Translations under genes and position numbers: made by a program
Notes under the pieces: generated by a model
What the model saw: only the letters and a program-made list of their open reading frames with translations
The model's database searches: none
What the model was told of the DNA's origin: nothing
Shown here: positions 21,621-32,789 of the stretch, one piece after another
How the letters are laid out: each line of letters begins with the position of its first letter
Numbering within the stretch: position 1 is the stretch's first letter
Source of the DNA: Plasmodiophora brassicae
Lineage: Eukaryota; Endomyxa: Phytomyxea; Phytomyxea; Plasmodiophorida
NCBI GenBank assembly: GCA_036867785.1
Contig: CP145409.1
Coordinates: 558,001 to 622,000 of the forward strand
Reading direction: 5' to 3'
DNA length: 64,000 bases

Positions 21621-24011
21621 ATGTCGATTCAGATTAACGTCAGTACTGCTCAGCGCCAAACGTATTCGAGACCCGTGGACGATGCCGAAGGCAACAACAA
21701 GAAGCGGCACCGTTCCAACGGTAAACCTGGTCCTTGGAGTGCGTCACAAGCGGGCTCACTTCCGAAGATCAAGCGTAACAGTAGCAACGCGGGATCTGAT
21801 GGCCACCTGTAGTAACGCATTGGTTTAGGTGCAATTCCAGTGGAGGTGGCGAACGTAACGGAACTGGAGAAGCTTCGTAATCGCGGAGACTGTTCGTCAC
21901 TTTTTGCTCGTGATGCAGAGGGATTTGAAGCCATTGGGATCAGCAATGGCATTGCCAAGCAGCTTGACGAGAAGCTTCAGATTTCGAAACCAACTCAGGT
22001 CCAGAGTTTATCCATTCCTCACCTTCTGAAAGGAGGCGACGTCCTGGTACAGTCCCAGACTGGCTCAGGAAAGACTCTAGGTTTGCTGCTGATGCGACTA
22101 CTGCATTTAGCTGTTACTTACTTTGCGACAGCGTTTCTGTTACCGATCCTGAACAGTCTCGTGGCAGAATCTCGACCTCGAGTTACGCGAGAGATGGGAA
22201 CGCTTGCGCTCGTCCTGAGTCCAACCCGTGAACTGTGTCTTCAGACGCATGCCGTCTTCTCCAGGTTAACCCAGCGATATCCTCAGATAGTTGCCGGTGT
22301 TGTCATGGGTGGGCAGAAGATGAAATCCGAGAAAGCGTCGCTCCGCAAAGGTTCGTACCACAGTCGGATGGGCGGAATGTCTCTTGTAACATTGTTTGCA
22401 GGCGTCACGGTCCTGGTTTGCACTCCTGGCCGCCTGCTTGATCATATTCAGAATACGGCCGCCTTTAACATATCAAACTGTGAGTTCTTCATCCTTGACG
22501 AAGCCGACCGGCTGCTCGATCTGGGGTTCGAGAAAGATCTTCAGGCCATCTCTGACGCACTGAAAGCGACGACGAACATCAACCGTCTGCAATGTGCGTT
22601 GTTCTCTGCAACGCTGGACAAGCGCGTCAAGAAACTCGGATCGATATTCTTGAAGGATCCTGTAACCGTCGAATGCTCACTTGCGACACGAAACCAGCCA
22701 TCGAACAGTGGCAGTATGCTCGGTGTTGAGGGCGCTGTCGACATTCCGTCTGGATTGATGCAGGGCTACGTAACTGTGCCCGATCGCCTTCGGTTGGTTG
22801 CATTGTGTTCATTCCTGCGATGGAAGATCAGAACCTACTCAGGTGGTATCCGTTACGCGGGCGCTTGGTGTATGATCTGACTGGCTGCCAGGTGGTGACG
22901 ATTTCAAGGCCATTGTGTTTGTGTCCACGTGCGACCAAGTGGAGTTTTATCATCAGTTGTTCACGTACGCGTGCTGGCCTCCTCAAGCGGATCCAAACCA
23001 GCAACTTGAAGAAGGGGACCAGGAACTCGTTGGCGAGTTTGTGGATCAGCTGCGTGATCCGTTGATACCTGCACCCTTGTTCAAACTTCACGGCAGCATG
23101 AGCGCGCAGGAACGCAACCAAGGTCTCGCGTTGTGTATTGCCTGTCGGTCTACAGAACGTGCTGACTGTGTCGAAGTGTTCTCCCAGTTCAGGAAGTGCA
23201 AGGGTGGAGTTCTTTTGTGTACCGACGTGGCAGCTCGTGGACTCGACCTACCGTCGCTTGACTGGATCATCCAGTTCAACCCGCCTGCCGATTTCGCGGA
23301 TTACATCCACAGAATTGGGCGAACAGCTCGACTTGGGAGGCGTGGGAGGTCGTTGATAATTCTGTCCCAGCCGGAGGCGAAGTTCGCTACGACTCTTCAA
23401 GAAAACCACATCAAGTTGGATAAGCTAGACTGTACCGACCTTCTCCGCACGCTGCAGCAAGAAACCCAACAACAGGTTCGGTCTCCCCATGGACGATTGG
23501 CGTTCGGGTTCTCATCGATGTGTGCTTGTAGGACCTAGGAGATTGCACGTATGCCAGCATGGCCAAGCAGTTCGTCCGTCTTGTCGAGATCGAACCCAGT
23601 CTGAAGGTGCTCGGGGCGTCGGCGTTCACGAGCTATATGCGGGCCTATGCTGCTTATCCCCGGGCGCTTCGCTCAATCCTCAGTGCCCACAACTTGCATC
23701 TCGGTACGTGTTGTTGCCGATAGGGTTTCGTGTTGCAATCCTAATCGCCTATAGGTCATGTGGCATCGAGCTTTGGTCTGCGCGAACCGCCTTCGCGTAT
23801 TGCATCGAAAGCCAAGCAACCTGTCGCGGCTCAAGATGACGCTGACCAAACCCTGAGAAAACGTGCTGGGCGGCCAGAAGCGTCCCAGCACGGCAGGAAA
23901 TGGCTTGGAGCGGTTGGCGATGGCACCCGCAGGCCAGTAGGTCGTAACAGCATGAAAGGACCTTTCAGACTACCCGGCAACAACAATTCTATGTCCGAAT
24001 TCGCTGCATAA
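21621..24011 (+). CDS. DDX31: DEAD-box RNA helicase, DBP7/DDX31 type
   Basis: Eight exons (21621-21774, 21829-22080, 22132-22350, 22402-22842, 22892-23122, 23177-23475, 23532-23703, 23755-24011) give 674 aa. The motifs appear in order: Q region with KPTQVQS, SQTGSGKT, SPTRELCLQ, TPGRLLDH, DEAD, SAT, DVAARGLDLP, and HRIGRTARLGRRG. A long insert before motif IV (PQADPNQQ) and the C-terminal block FVRLVEIEPSLKVLGASAF are typical of the Dbp7/DDX31 group, which acts in nucleolar 60S ribosome assembly. The tail ends in a basic region (KGPFRLPGNN). Introns are 49-56 bp. Confidence 0.95.
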
Positions 24012-24192
24012 ATGTATGGTTTGACGGCAGACGCTTCGCGGGCGACAGTAGGTCCACTCTGTCCGGACGCGTCTGCGAACAGTGCAGCATGCAGAGGCAG
24101 GAACGGATAACGGACCGTAATGGCCATTGTCGCCGCGAACGTGAAATGTGCGGCGCCCACGCCAGAGCCCAGAATCGCGTCCGGACCGCGCG

Positions 24193-25716
24193 ATGGCGGA
24201 TGCGCCCAGCCGCGTATCAACGCTGCGCGTCCAGCTGCGCTTCCTGCTCGATTCGCTGGCGGCGTCCGAGAAGCGCGCTGTTGAGGCGGACGCCCGGCGA
24301 GAGCAGGCGCTTCATGCAGTCGAGGAGGCGCAGCGCCAGCTGAAACGGGTACTGTGGTCATGCGGATTCAGGAACCTACCTACAGTAGGTACCAAGGCTT
24401 ATGGGGCGGTTGCTGTGTAGACGCAGGCGGCGTGCGAGACCAGCGCCGTCACTCAGCAATCGCAGGCGCAGATCGACCTCGAGCGCGCCAAGGTCCGCAT
24501 TGCCGAGCTGGAGATGCAACTGGGCAAAGAGAACCTCGGTCGAGACCAGTCGTCCACAGCAGCGCGGCAGCAAGTCTTGGACTTACAGGTCAGCTGTCGG
24601 GCTACTTCGATCTCCTGCGTCGCGCATTCTAACGGCATACCAGGCGCAACTGAATGCTCAGTCCATTGAGATCACTGAGTTGAGGCTGGAGCTTGAACGG
24701 CGAAACAATGCGCTAAGACACATTGAGGAGACTCATCGAGCGCAACAGGTAATGCAAAGTTTGCTTAGGTGAATATCATGCTAATGCTGCATGGTGCTAG
24801 AATGAAGTGCTGGCTGCGTGTCGAGAGCAGCGGCGTTGCCGGGCTCTGGAACGCCAGGTGCAATCGCTGGCCGCTGTTGCGTCACAGTCCACTTTGCTCG
24901 AAGAAGAGCTTCGTGGAGCCAATGCTAAAATCGAAAGGTGTAGTGGCTGTTAACGCGAAGCTGTACCCATCATGGCCCTCTGACACGATACCAGGCTAGA
25001 GTCGGTTCAGGCCAGTGCGATTGCTGGAGAGCAACGGCTTCGCCAGGCAGAGCTTGCTGTGGGGCAGTGGCGTTCTGCACTTCAGCAGGCGTCTGGCGAT
25101 TCTGGTCATGACGATCCAGAAGCTCTCGCTCACTTTGTCAGGTCCCTCAAAGCTAAAGACGAAGAGGTAGCCGCCGTGAAATGAACTGTCGAAAATGCAC
25201 GCTGATGGCCATCATTCCTAGTTACGCAAAGAACTGTCCCGTCTGGCGATCATCATCCAGACACTTACAGACGAGAATGCCATGCTGGAAGCCTCCGCTT
25301 CTCGCAACCGGATTGCGATCACGGAAGCGAAGACGCATGCGACCGCGTTGCAGCGCCAACTTGACATGGCTTCGGCTAATGTGTGTGTGTCTATATTGAT
25401 CAGGCGCTACGCTGACTACGCCTTGCAGGAAGCGTGCCTCACACTGGAAGTGAACGGGCTTCGCGAAATTCTCTCTGCTTACGAGTCGGAGCGAGGCCAA
25501 TCGGAACCTGATGCTGCAATGCAACAGATGAAGAAACGCTGTGAAGTCGCCGAGGCTGCTTTGGAAGCTCTCAAGGCCGATGCTGCGTCGTTGCGAGCCA
25601 CGGCGAACGACGTGGTCGGCCTCCGGGAACTTTGCGCCAACCTGTCACGCCAGAACGCTGAGCTGCGGTCATCGGCACCGAAAGGTAATCACAGCACCAA
25701 TGCGGTTCCCCTGTAA
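24193..25716 (+). CDS. long coiled-coil protein, Mad1-like
   Basis: Seven exons (24193-24348, 24421-24588, 24644-24748, 24801-24937, 24995-25175, 25222-25380, 25429-25716) give 397 aa, nearly all coiled coil. The segment EVNGLREILSAYESE matches the conserved GMRAILGSYDSE-type block of the spindle checkpoint protein Mad1 and is followed by a heptad region as in Mad1. The C-terminal Mad2-binding motif and RWD head were not found: the frame stops soon after, and the downstream sequence is unrelated. It may be a shortened Mad1, or a missed exon continues it. A generic centrosomal coiled coil is the alternative. Confidence 0.55.
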
Positions 25717-25909
25717 TATATACAGTAATGTCGAGAATGTGGAGTGACTGCCGTATGTTTCCCGACGTCCGCAGGGTTGGACACGCAGAGGAGACCGTGG
25801 CCGGATCGATTGATAAGTCTCACATTATGAGGTGGCGCAGCGTTGCCACCAGAAAAGCGCTGCGTCGGCACACGAAAAACGGACGTGGGGGCGGAGTGGC
25901 ACAAGGAGG

Positions 25910-26683
25910 ATGACGATCGAGGACGATCTGAAGGCGACGAGAGCGCGTTGGAACGTGCTTGCGTTGGATTTCGATGCATACGAACCCCTGATGTCGCAAA
26001 GCTGGAGGGTGCTGCTGGACCATCTCGAGCTAGGCGGGTCGCGGCAGGTCCTTGAAGTCGGTGCTGGGCGTGGCACGTGTGCGTCCGCGATTCTGGGACG
26101 TTTGCCGGCTGGTGCACAGCTGACTGCAACGGATTACACGCCTACCATGGTCGAGATCGCGCGTAAGTTCTTGGGCGCGCAGCCAGCCCTTCGAGACGTC
26201 GCTGTTGCGAACGCCATTGACCTGTCCCCGTTCTCCGATGGGCAGTTCAACAGGTACATCGCCAACATGACGTTGCACATTGTTCCTGACGCCGACGCCA
26301 TGCTTCGTGAAGCTCGCCGCGTTCTGTCTGATGACGGCATTGCAGCGTTCTCGATCTGGGGGCGTCCCGAGCACAGTGCCATCATGACGGCGAACCAGAA
26401 ACCGGACGCGGGACTATCGACGAATTTCAATCTGGGTGCCGACGTTGCCGCTCTCAAGCAACGTATTTTGGCTGCCGGTTTCCAGCGTGTCACGATGTGG
26501 CGTCACCAGTGCGTCTACGAGCTGTGGGACGCAGACAACGCCGTTGCTTTATGGGCCCGGGTCGAGAAGCGGGACATCGCAACGGACCCATGGTGTGCGA
26601 CGCTTCGCGCACGGTACCAAGCCGTGGTCGATCGCGGCGAGCCGATCGGCCTAGAGGCCATCGTGATTGTCGCCCGATGCTGA
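25910..26683 (+). CDS. class I SAM-dependent methyltransferase, copy 1
   Basis: 257 aa, intronless, starting MTIEDDLKATRA. It has a Rossmann-type methyltransferase core: motif I VLEVGAGRGTCAS, motif II region LTATDYTP, and later FSIWGRPEHS. The closest style is the UbiE/Methyltransf_11 group acting on small molecules. It is about 75-80% identical by eye to the copy at 26901-27677, so the pair is a fairly recent tandem duplication. It lacks introns, while neighbouring genes have six or seven. The substrate is unknown. It is not the SABATH-type benzoate/salicylate methyltransferase known from Plasmodiophora. Confidence 0.85.
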   Translation: MTIEDDLKATRARWNVLALDFDAYEPLMSQSWRVLLDHLELGGSRQVLEVGAGRGTCASAILGRLPAGAQLTATDYTPTMVEIARKFLGAQPALRDVAVANAIDLSPFSDGQFNRYIANMTLHIVPDADAMLREARRVLSDDGIAAFSIWGRPEHSAIMTANQKPDAGLSTNFNLGADVAALKQRILAAGFQRVTMWRHQCVYELWDADNAVALWARVEKRDIATDPWCATLRARYQAVVDRGEPIGLEAIVIVARC

Positions 26684-26900
26684 CTGCCTACTGCGCTCCG
26701 AGTCTGACGAATTCGTTACAATCTCCTGTGACGAAGGGATGTCTTCGACCTGCAAAAAAATATCGTAACTGGAACGCCCACAGTCCACTAATGTACAGCG
26801 ACCGAAACCGCCGAGCGTGACCTGAAGTAACAACGCCCTGGGGAGGCGAAACGGCAAGCGGCATACGTCGTTATTCGTTACATCGGGTTCTGGCAGCGGG

Positions 26901-27677
26901 ATGATGACCGAGGCGGCGCTGAAGGCGTCCAGGGCGCACTGGGAGGGGCTGGCGTTGGACTTCGATGCGTGTGAAAGTCTCATGACCCAGAGCTGGGGGG
27001 TGCTGCTGGAGCACCTCCAGCTAGATGGGGCGAGACAGGTCCTGGAAGTCGGCGCTGGGCGCGGCACGTGCGCGTCCGCGATTCTGAACCGTTTGCCGGA
27101 GGGCGCCCAGCTGACGGCGACGGATTACACGCCCGTCATGGTCGATATTGCGAGCAAATTCCTGGGTGTTCACCCCGGCCTTCGTGAGGTCGCTGTTGCC
27201 AACGCCATTGACCTGTCCCCGTTCTCCAATGGCCAGTTCGACAGATACATCGCAAACATGACGTTGCACCTCGTTCCGGATGCCGACGCTATGCTTCGCG
27301 AAGCTCGCCGCGTACTGTCAGATGATGGCATTGCGGCGTTCTCGGTCTGGGGTCGTCCAGAGCACAGCACAATCATAACGGCGAATCAGAAACCGGGTGC
27401 GGGCCTGTCGAAGGAGTTCGATGTTGGTGCAGACCTTGACGCTCTGAAGAAACGCATTCTGGCTGCCGGATTCAAGCGAGTCGCGATATGGCGACAGCAA
27501 TGCGTCTACGAACTGTGGGACACGGATAATGCCGTTGCTATGTGGGCCAGGATCGAGAAGCGCAACACGGCAACGGACCCATGGTGCTCAACGCTTCGGG
27601 GACGCTTTCAAGCCGTGATTGACCGTGGCGATCCGATCGGTCTAGAGGCCGTCGTAATCGTGGCGCGCTGCGACTGA
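26901..27677 (+). CDS. class I SAM-dependent methyltransferase, copy 2
   Basis: 258 aa, intronless; starts MMTEAALKAS. Same motifs as copy 1: VLEVGAGRGTCAS, LTATDYTP, and NAIDLSPFSNGQF. The differences from copy 1 are spread out and mostly conservative, so both copies look functional. The intergenic gap of 217 bp is long enough for its own promoter. Confidence 0.85.
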   Translation: MMTEAALKASRAHWEGLALDFDACESLMTQSWGVLLEHLQLDGARQVLEVGAGRGTCASAILNRLPEGAQLTATDYTPVMVDIASKFLGVHPGLREVAVANAIDLSPFSNGQFDRYIANMTLHLVPDADAMLREARRVLSDDGIAAFSVWGRPEHSTIITANQKPGAGLSKEFDVGADLDALKKRILAAGFKRVAIWRQQCVYELWDTDNAVAMWARIEKRNTATDPWCSTLRGRFQAVIDRGDPIGLEAVVIVARCD

Positions 27678-27809
27678 CCTCGTTACGATCTGGCAAATGC
27701 GGAGACTCTGATTGAGGTTTATACATTCGTTGTGTACCGCAGCAGGACGCTTATAAGGTCGTCTTCGCTATGTAGGAGACATAAATCCGCAGCGTGTGCC
27801 CGCACTGGA

Positions 27810-28352
27810 ATGTCCGACGACGGGGGCAGAGTCGGGACTTGTCTGGTGACGGTTGGGACGACGCAGTTCGATGCGCTGATCGATACGCTCGATCGCGAGT
27901 ACGATGGCGTGCTGAAGGCCGTCGTCAAGCGAGGCATGTCTCGGCTGCATGTGCAATATGGCAAGTCGGCGCCTCCCTGCCAGCTGCAGGAACAAGGCAG
28001 GCACTATGGTGTGACCGTTGTAGCAGATGCGTTCGTGGAGAAATTCAACGAGGTTATCGCGGCTAGCGATCTTGTCGTCAGTCACGCTGGCGCCGGTTCT
28101 ATTATTGAAAGCCTGCGAGCCGGCAAACCCCTCATCGTGGTCGTCAACGACACTCTCATGGACAACCACCAGCTTGAACTTGCTGAGAACCTCGCCGATC
28201 AAGGACATCTCATATGGGCTTCCGTTACCGGCGTTGTCGAAGCACTCGCCAACGCCAACCTTGACGACCTCCGTCCACTTCCCGCCGCCAACTCCAGGCA
28301 ACTGTGGCGTGATATCAGTCACGACCTGGGATTCCACTCTTCCTCAATATAG
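27810..28352 (+). CDS. ALG13: ALG13, UDP-GlcNAc transferase catalytic subunit
   Basis: 180 aa, single exon, start MSDDGGRVG. The GT28 C-terminal-domain fold is clear: VTVGTTQFDALID at the N-terminus, then SDLVVSHAGAGSIIESL and GKPLIVVVNDTLMDNHQ. Alg13 is the catalytic subunit that, with membrane-bound Alg14, adds the second GlcNAc to dolichyl-PP-GlcNAc on the cytosolic face of the ER. No membrane segment is present, as expected. ALG14 is not in this window; ALG2 of the same pathway lies at 43174. Confidence 0.95.
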   Translation: MSDDGGRVGTCLVTVGTTQFDALIDTLDREYDGVLKAVVKRGMSRLHVQYGKSAPPCQLQEQGRHYGVTVVADAFVEKFNEVIAASDLVVSHAGAGSIIESLRAGKPLIVVVNDTLMDNHQLELAENLADQGHLIWASVTGVVEALANANLDDLRPLPAANSRQLWRDISHDLGFHSSSI

Positions 28353-28838
28353 TATTTAGTTGTTCGTACAAATCTCCAGTCGTTTCGTCCATGCGGTGCG
28401 CCTTCAAATCCGCATCATGTCTGACGAACGCGCCGATTCGCTCACCGGTGATCTGCGAACTGTGCAGGAGACGATGGCCAGGCGTCTATGACAAGTTCGC
28501 GCTTGGCTATTTTTTTGCCCGCCCCGGTCTCCACATCTGCCAACTATTCCGCATGCACGTTCGTAGTTGTCGACCTGAAGGACGCGCTATTCGCCTTGCT
28601 GATTCAGGTTGGAATAGAAAGAGTATCGCGCCGAGTCGCGTCACCTCTGTATGTATCGATCGGAAGCCCTGCCTTCTGACTGCTGCAAGTCCGTGCCCGG
28701 TGTGCTTCCCAGAATAGCCCCCTTGGCTGAGAGGACCGGCTGGAGTTGAATTTTGTGCGCTGGACCAGCTGCAGCATTCGTGATCGCCCTGGGCGGACGG
28801 CGACGGCGACGAATTCGGCGGGCACCGACCTGGCCGGC
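28353..28838. other. intergenic
   Basis: About 490 bp; small frames only, none recognisable. Contains the promoter of the SANT gene. Confidence 0.4.
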
Positions 28839-30732
28839 ATGGCCACCGGGTTCCTGAACCTGGACGACCATGACGTCATGATGTTCAGTGGTGGGTTGGG
28901 AGGGCCGCCGCGATCGACCGCGTCGCTCACCGGCCGTCGCGCAGATGAAGAGGCCGGCGGAATTCCGACGCAGCAACACTGGGCGCAGGACGAACCCGAT
29001 GTCGACTGGGATTGGGCGACGCAGGCACACCCTTCTGGCAAGGCCATGTCGGCACCGGATTCAGGTTGGATTCCGTGCCGCCTGTCCCAGAGTACTTGTT
29101 TGTAATGCGGCCTATCCTGAAAGGTTTCCTGAATTGCTGGAGGGATGGACCCCAGCCTGACGTCCTTGATTTGAACGACGATGGTGATTATGGCTTTAGC
29201 CGTGGAACGGGAGTATCGTTCCCTGGAAGCCTCGGCACGACGGAGTCATCGGACGACGAGATGGACGACGTGTCGACGCCACCGATTGCGTCTAGTGTCC
29301 CAAATAGTTCTGTCAGTCGCCGCTGGACTCAACAAGAGGTTGCTGATCGAAATCGGACTGAATACGATGTGGTGGTCTTACGTTGCGATTGCCAGACTGA
29401 AGCGCTTCGTGCCGGCATTGCTGAATTCGGTCATGGGTCGTGGCATTTGATTCAAGCGGACCCCCGCTGGGCGTCATTGCTTGCCGGCCGGCGTCGTTCA
29501 TCAATGATACGCAAATGGGCGCGCATGAACAAGACAAGGGGCACATCGGATTCAGGGACCAATGCGCCGTCGACGCCTTCGGCACCATCGCATGTCGGTG
29601 ACTTCGCTTCCGACCGGGATAGGCGCATTCTAGCGCAGGCAGTTGCCCAAGCAGCGGCTCAACCTTTGCATTCGCTGCACCAGCCACCGCAGCCGGTGCA
29701 CAGAGTACCTGGTAACGATTGGACACCTAAGGAACTGGTTGCTCTGCGTAACGCGATCGTGCGGCACAAGGGATCCTGGGAATCAGCATGGGTATTCAGA
29801 ATTTGTGTCCTCGCTCACCCGTCCATTAACGTGGTGTTCAGCGCGACGAAATGTTTAAGGCGTTGTTTTCCCGGCGGAACCGTACTGCTTTGCTTTCGAA
29901 ATGGGCTGAACTCAGCTCTCCTCTTGCTGTCTCATACCGTAGCGTCTCGACGCCAGTAGCCATTGCCCAGCCTGTCCGTCAAGATCAGATGCGGCGAATG
30001 CAGACGCCACCGCCGACACCAAGCAGCTTTCCAGCAGAGGGTATGAATGGCATGAGTCCTCGTTATGGTAAGCGCCAACCAACGGTTTTCATTTAGCAAT
30101 ATAGCTCACGTTTCCCGCAGGAATGACTCCGCCAATGGGTCGCATGGCTGGGGTTCCTAATCGTCGCGAATGCCACCTTGCCATTTGTGTCGACGACTGG
30201 AATCAGCCCCGACCAGTTCCGTTGCGGTCTGCGCCGATTCATGCAAACTCGTATGGGGCTGCTCGCTCTGGGGGCGTTAGGGGCACGTTTAATTCCGCTC
30301 CTAGAGGGCCATCGTTTTGCGACCCAAGGCTGTCATCGCCTGCGATTGCATCAATGTCGGCTCCGAAAGAACGCATACCTATTTTAGAACAGGTACAGCG
30401 TTATCTGAGATTTCCCTGTCGGGCACTGTGTTTGAACGCGGGATACCTCGCTTCAGGGAGTCGAAGAAGCGTCTACCGCTGCACGGTCCCGACGCTGGAC
30501 TGCAGAAGAAACCCAAGGGCTGATTGATGCCGTCTCCGTTCATGGCGAATCCAAGTGGACAGACATTCTCAAAGATGCCAAGTGGGACCTTGCTTAACGG
30601 GCGCGCCGAATTTGCTCTTAACTGGTTTCCAGGTTCTCCTCGTTCTTTGCGGGTCGGAGCCAGCAGTCCCTTCCGAGGAAGTGGGCACGCCTAAACCGTA
30701 TGGCCGCAGCCAAGACGACTCAGCCTGGGTAA
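28839..30732 (+). CDS. triple SANT/Myb-domain protein
   Basis: Seven exons (28839-29064, 29124-29338, 29396-29791, 29842-30067, 30121-30392, 30457-30581, 30633-30732) give 519 aa. An acidic, disordered start of about 135 residues precedes three Myb-like repeats. Repeat 1 has RRWTQQETEALRAGI then GHGSWHLIQ; repeat 2 has NDWTPKELVALRNAI; repeat 3 has RRWTAEETQGLIDAV then GESKWTDILKD. Each ends with an arginine-rich third helix of the form AGRxxxSxxRKWARxN or close to it, an arrangement like telobox/telomere-binding Myb proteins. Gln/Pro-rich linkers separate the repeats. It probably binds DNA in the nucleus. Splicing is what brings repeat 3 together, which supports the model. Confidence 0.8.
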
Positions 30733-31193
30733 GGGACAGCTCGTATCTTCGCCGATGTCCACGCTCCAGTACTGATGTCTGCCCGTGTAGCAGTCGACCA
30801 TCTTCGCTCCCAACTTCTTGGATGGACCATCCTCAGAACGTCTGCGAGGCAAGAGGTGCAGGAATGGAAAGCGTGCCTGAAATGTCATCAAGCACGAACT
30901 CTACATGATCTTGCGTTTCGGAACCGACGACGAATTTCCAGCGCACCTTAATTATCGCGGTGCGAATCGCCACGCCTTTCGTTCTTAACAACCAGCCGCT
31001 GAGCTGTTATTACCACCCATGTTCGTTTCGATGCGTGCCAGATCCATTGGCCGTAGAGTGACCTTGCCCCCGAGGTACTGACACGGAAGGACTCTTGTAG
31101 AACAGGTGCGGGATTAATCGTTCGGTTTGGTTCACGGTTCGTAAAGTGACATGGCTCGACGCCTGTCGTCCGTATAACCGTAACCGTCTCGAG
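30733..31193. other. intergenic
   Basis: About 460 bp with no supported gene on either strand. Confidence 0.4.
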
Positions 31194-32707
31194 ATGATCA
31201 AGCTGGCGCGGTGTGGGGCGTCTGCGCCTGTCACTCGGGACTCGGGGGCGCGGTGCTTCAACGCGCCCCAATGGGCCATCAGGATGACCATTGGCGACCG
31301 GCTGGTGGTACTGCCTGATTGCTCCCTGATCCTGAACGATACCTGGCATATCGTGCTTCAGTTCCTGCCTGCCGACGAACTGGCCAGCGCTCGTGCCGTT
31401 AATCGTCACTGCGACCGAGCCGTCGGACGCGAGTTCCAACGTCGTAGGCGACACCAGGCCGAGCAGTGGCGAACGGCACGTGCTACTCACGACCGGTTGC
31501 GACATGCGCTGATCGGCAAACGATCTCGCCTATTACCTCTGACGCTGACCGATCTCGACGCCCGGTTCGCTGCCGCTTTAGACGACGGAGATATGGACCG
31601 GGCCTGGGTCCTGGTTGGCCAAGGCGCATCATCAGATACGTTGCCATTATCCGTTGTAGATGACGACGATGGAGTGGTCCGCGTAAATTTCGCCAGCATC
31701 GTATGGAGTCTCCTGCACGCTGATGGTGATACACCGCTGCTGATGGCGAAGGCCAAGGCGATCATCAGCGCGGCAGCCGACCGTCCCACATGGGCGGTTT
31801 GCACGTCGGACGACGGGTCGACTGCGTTTGACCTGATCATGACGACGGGCGTTCGCCAACACCCCGATCGTGCTGTACGCGTGCTGGCCCTGATGGCGTC
31901 GGCTGGGTTCACGATCAGCAACACGCGCGCCATGCACCGCTGGACCGACTTTGTCAACCGCTCGAGCGAATGCGACCCGGGCGTGCGCCGCCTCGTTGTT
32001 CGCATGGCGTTCGTCCATCAGTGGTTCGACCTGTCAAGCAGCGTCATCCTGGCAGGCGGCCCATGGAACAGGTCAGCAACGTGTCTAGTCGTCGCATCTC
32101 ACTACAGCGGCTCAGATGCTGTCTGATTAGGTTCCCAAGTAACGTCCTTGGAGCGATCCCATCGGCGTCGTTGCTTCACGATGTGATCGTGTCGAGCCGG
32201 GAGGCGGTCGGAGGTGGTTGGTCGGTGCCCAGTATCAGGAAAGCGTTAGCCGCTCATGGACAATCATCAGCGACCGTTCTGGAGTATTTCCAGCGGTTGC
32301 CTCATACGCGGCGCCTGTTTCGACGGGTCCTGCACCGGTTCGACAGCGTCCGCCGGGCGATGATTGACCTGTGGCCAGAGACCATTGTGGCACTTGTCGA
32401 CGCTCGGGACTTTGCCTCGTTGCGGTTGTTGGTCGCGCTGGAACACGATCGAATGACGGCCAGGCTGGATGCCAACGGGAACACCGTTTGGCATTACGTG
32501 GCAGGAATCGCAGAACCCCGGGCCATCGAATTCCTGCATTATGCAATGGGGACGGTGCTCTCTAATTTGGCGAACGAACAGGGCGACACGCCAATAGATA
32601 TCGCGAAACGGAACGGAGTCGTTGCCGACTGGGGCGCATTCCAGGACGAGCCGGTTCTCATGTCCCGCCTCTGCAACGACGACGACGACGACGATGAGGA
32701 TGTTTAG
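31194..32707 (+). CDS. F-box-like protein with degenerate ankyrin-type repeats
   Basis: Two exons (31194-32071, 32131-32707) with a 59-bp intron give 484 aa. Near residue 45 is an F-box-like helix set, LNDTWHIVLQFLPADELAS followed by VNRHCDRAVG. The middle holds helix pairs with ankyrin flavour (LDDGDMDRAWVLVGQGA, DDGSTAFDLIM). The C-terminal part has LDANGNTVWHYVAG and NEQGDTPIDIAKRNG, two clearer ankyrin units, and the protein ends in an aspartate run encoded by GAC repeats. It may serve as an SCF ubiquitin-ligase adaptor. The start could instead be the in-frame ATG at 31284. Confidence 0.65.
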
Positions 32708-32789
32708 TAGCGCAGAAAGGGTCGCGATGACGAATAAAACCCATATCGACCGTAAATAATGGGATCCCCGAATCTGTAGTAAATAGAGT

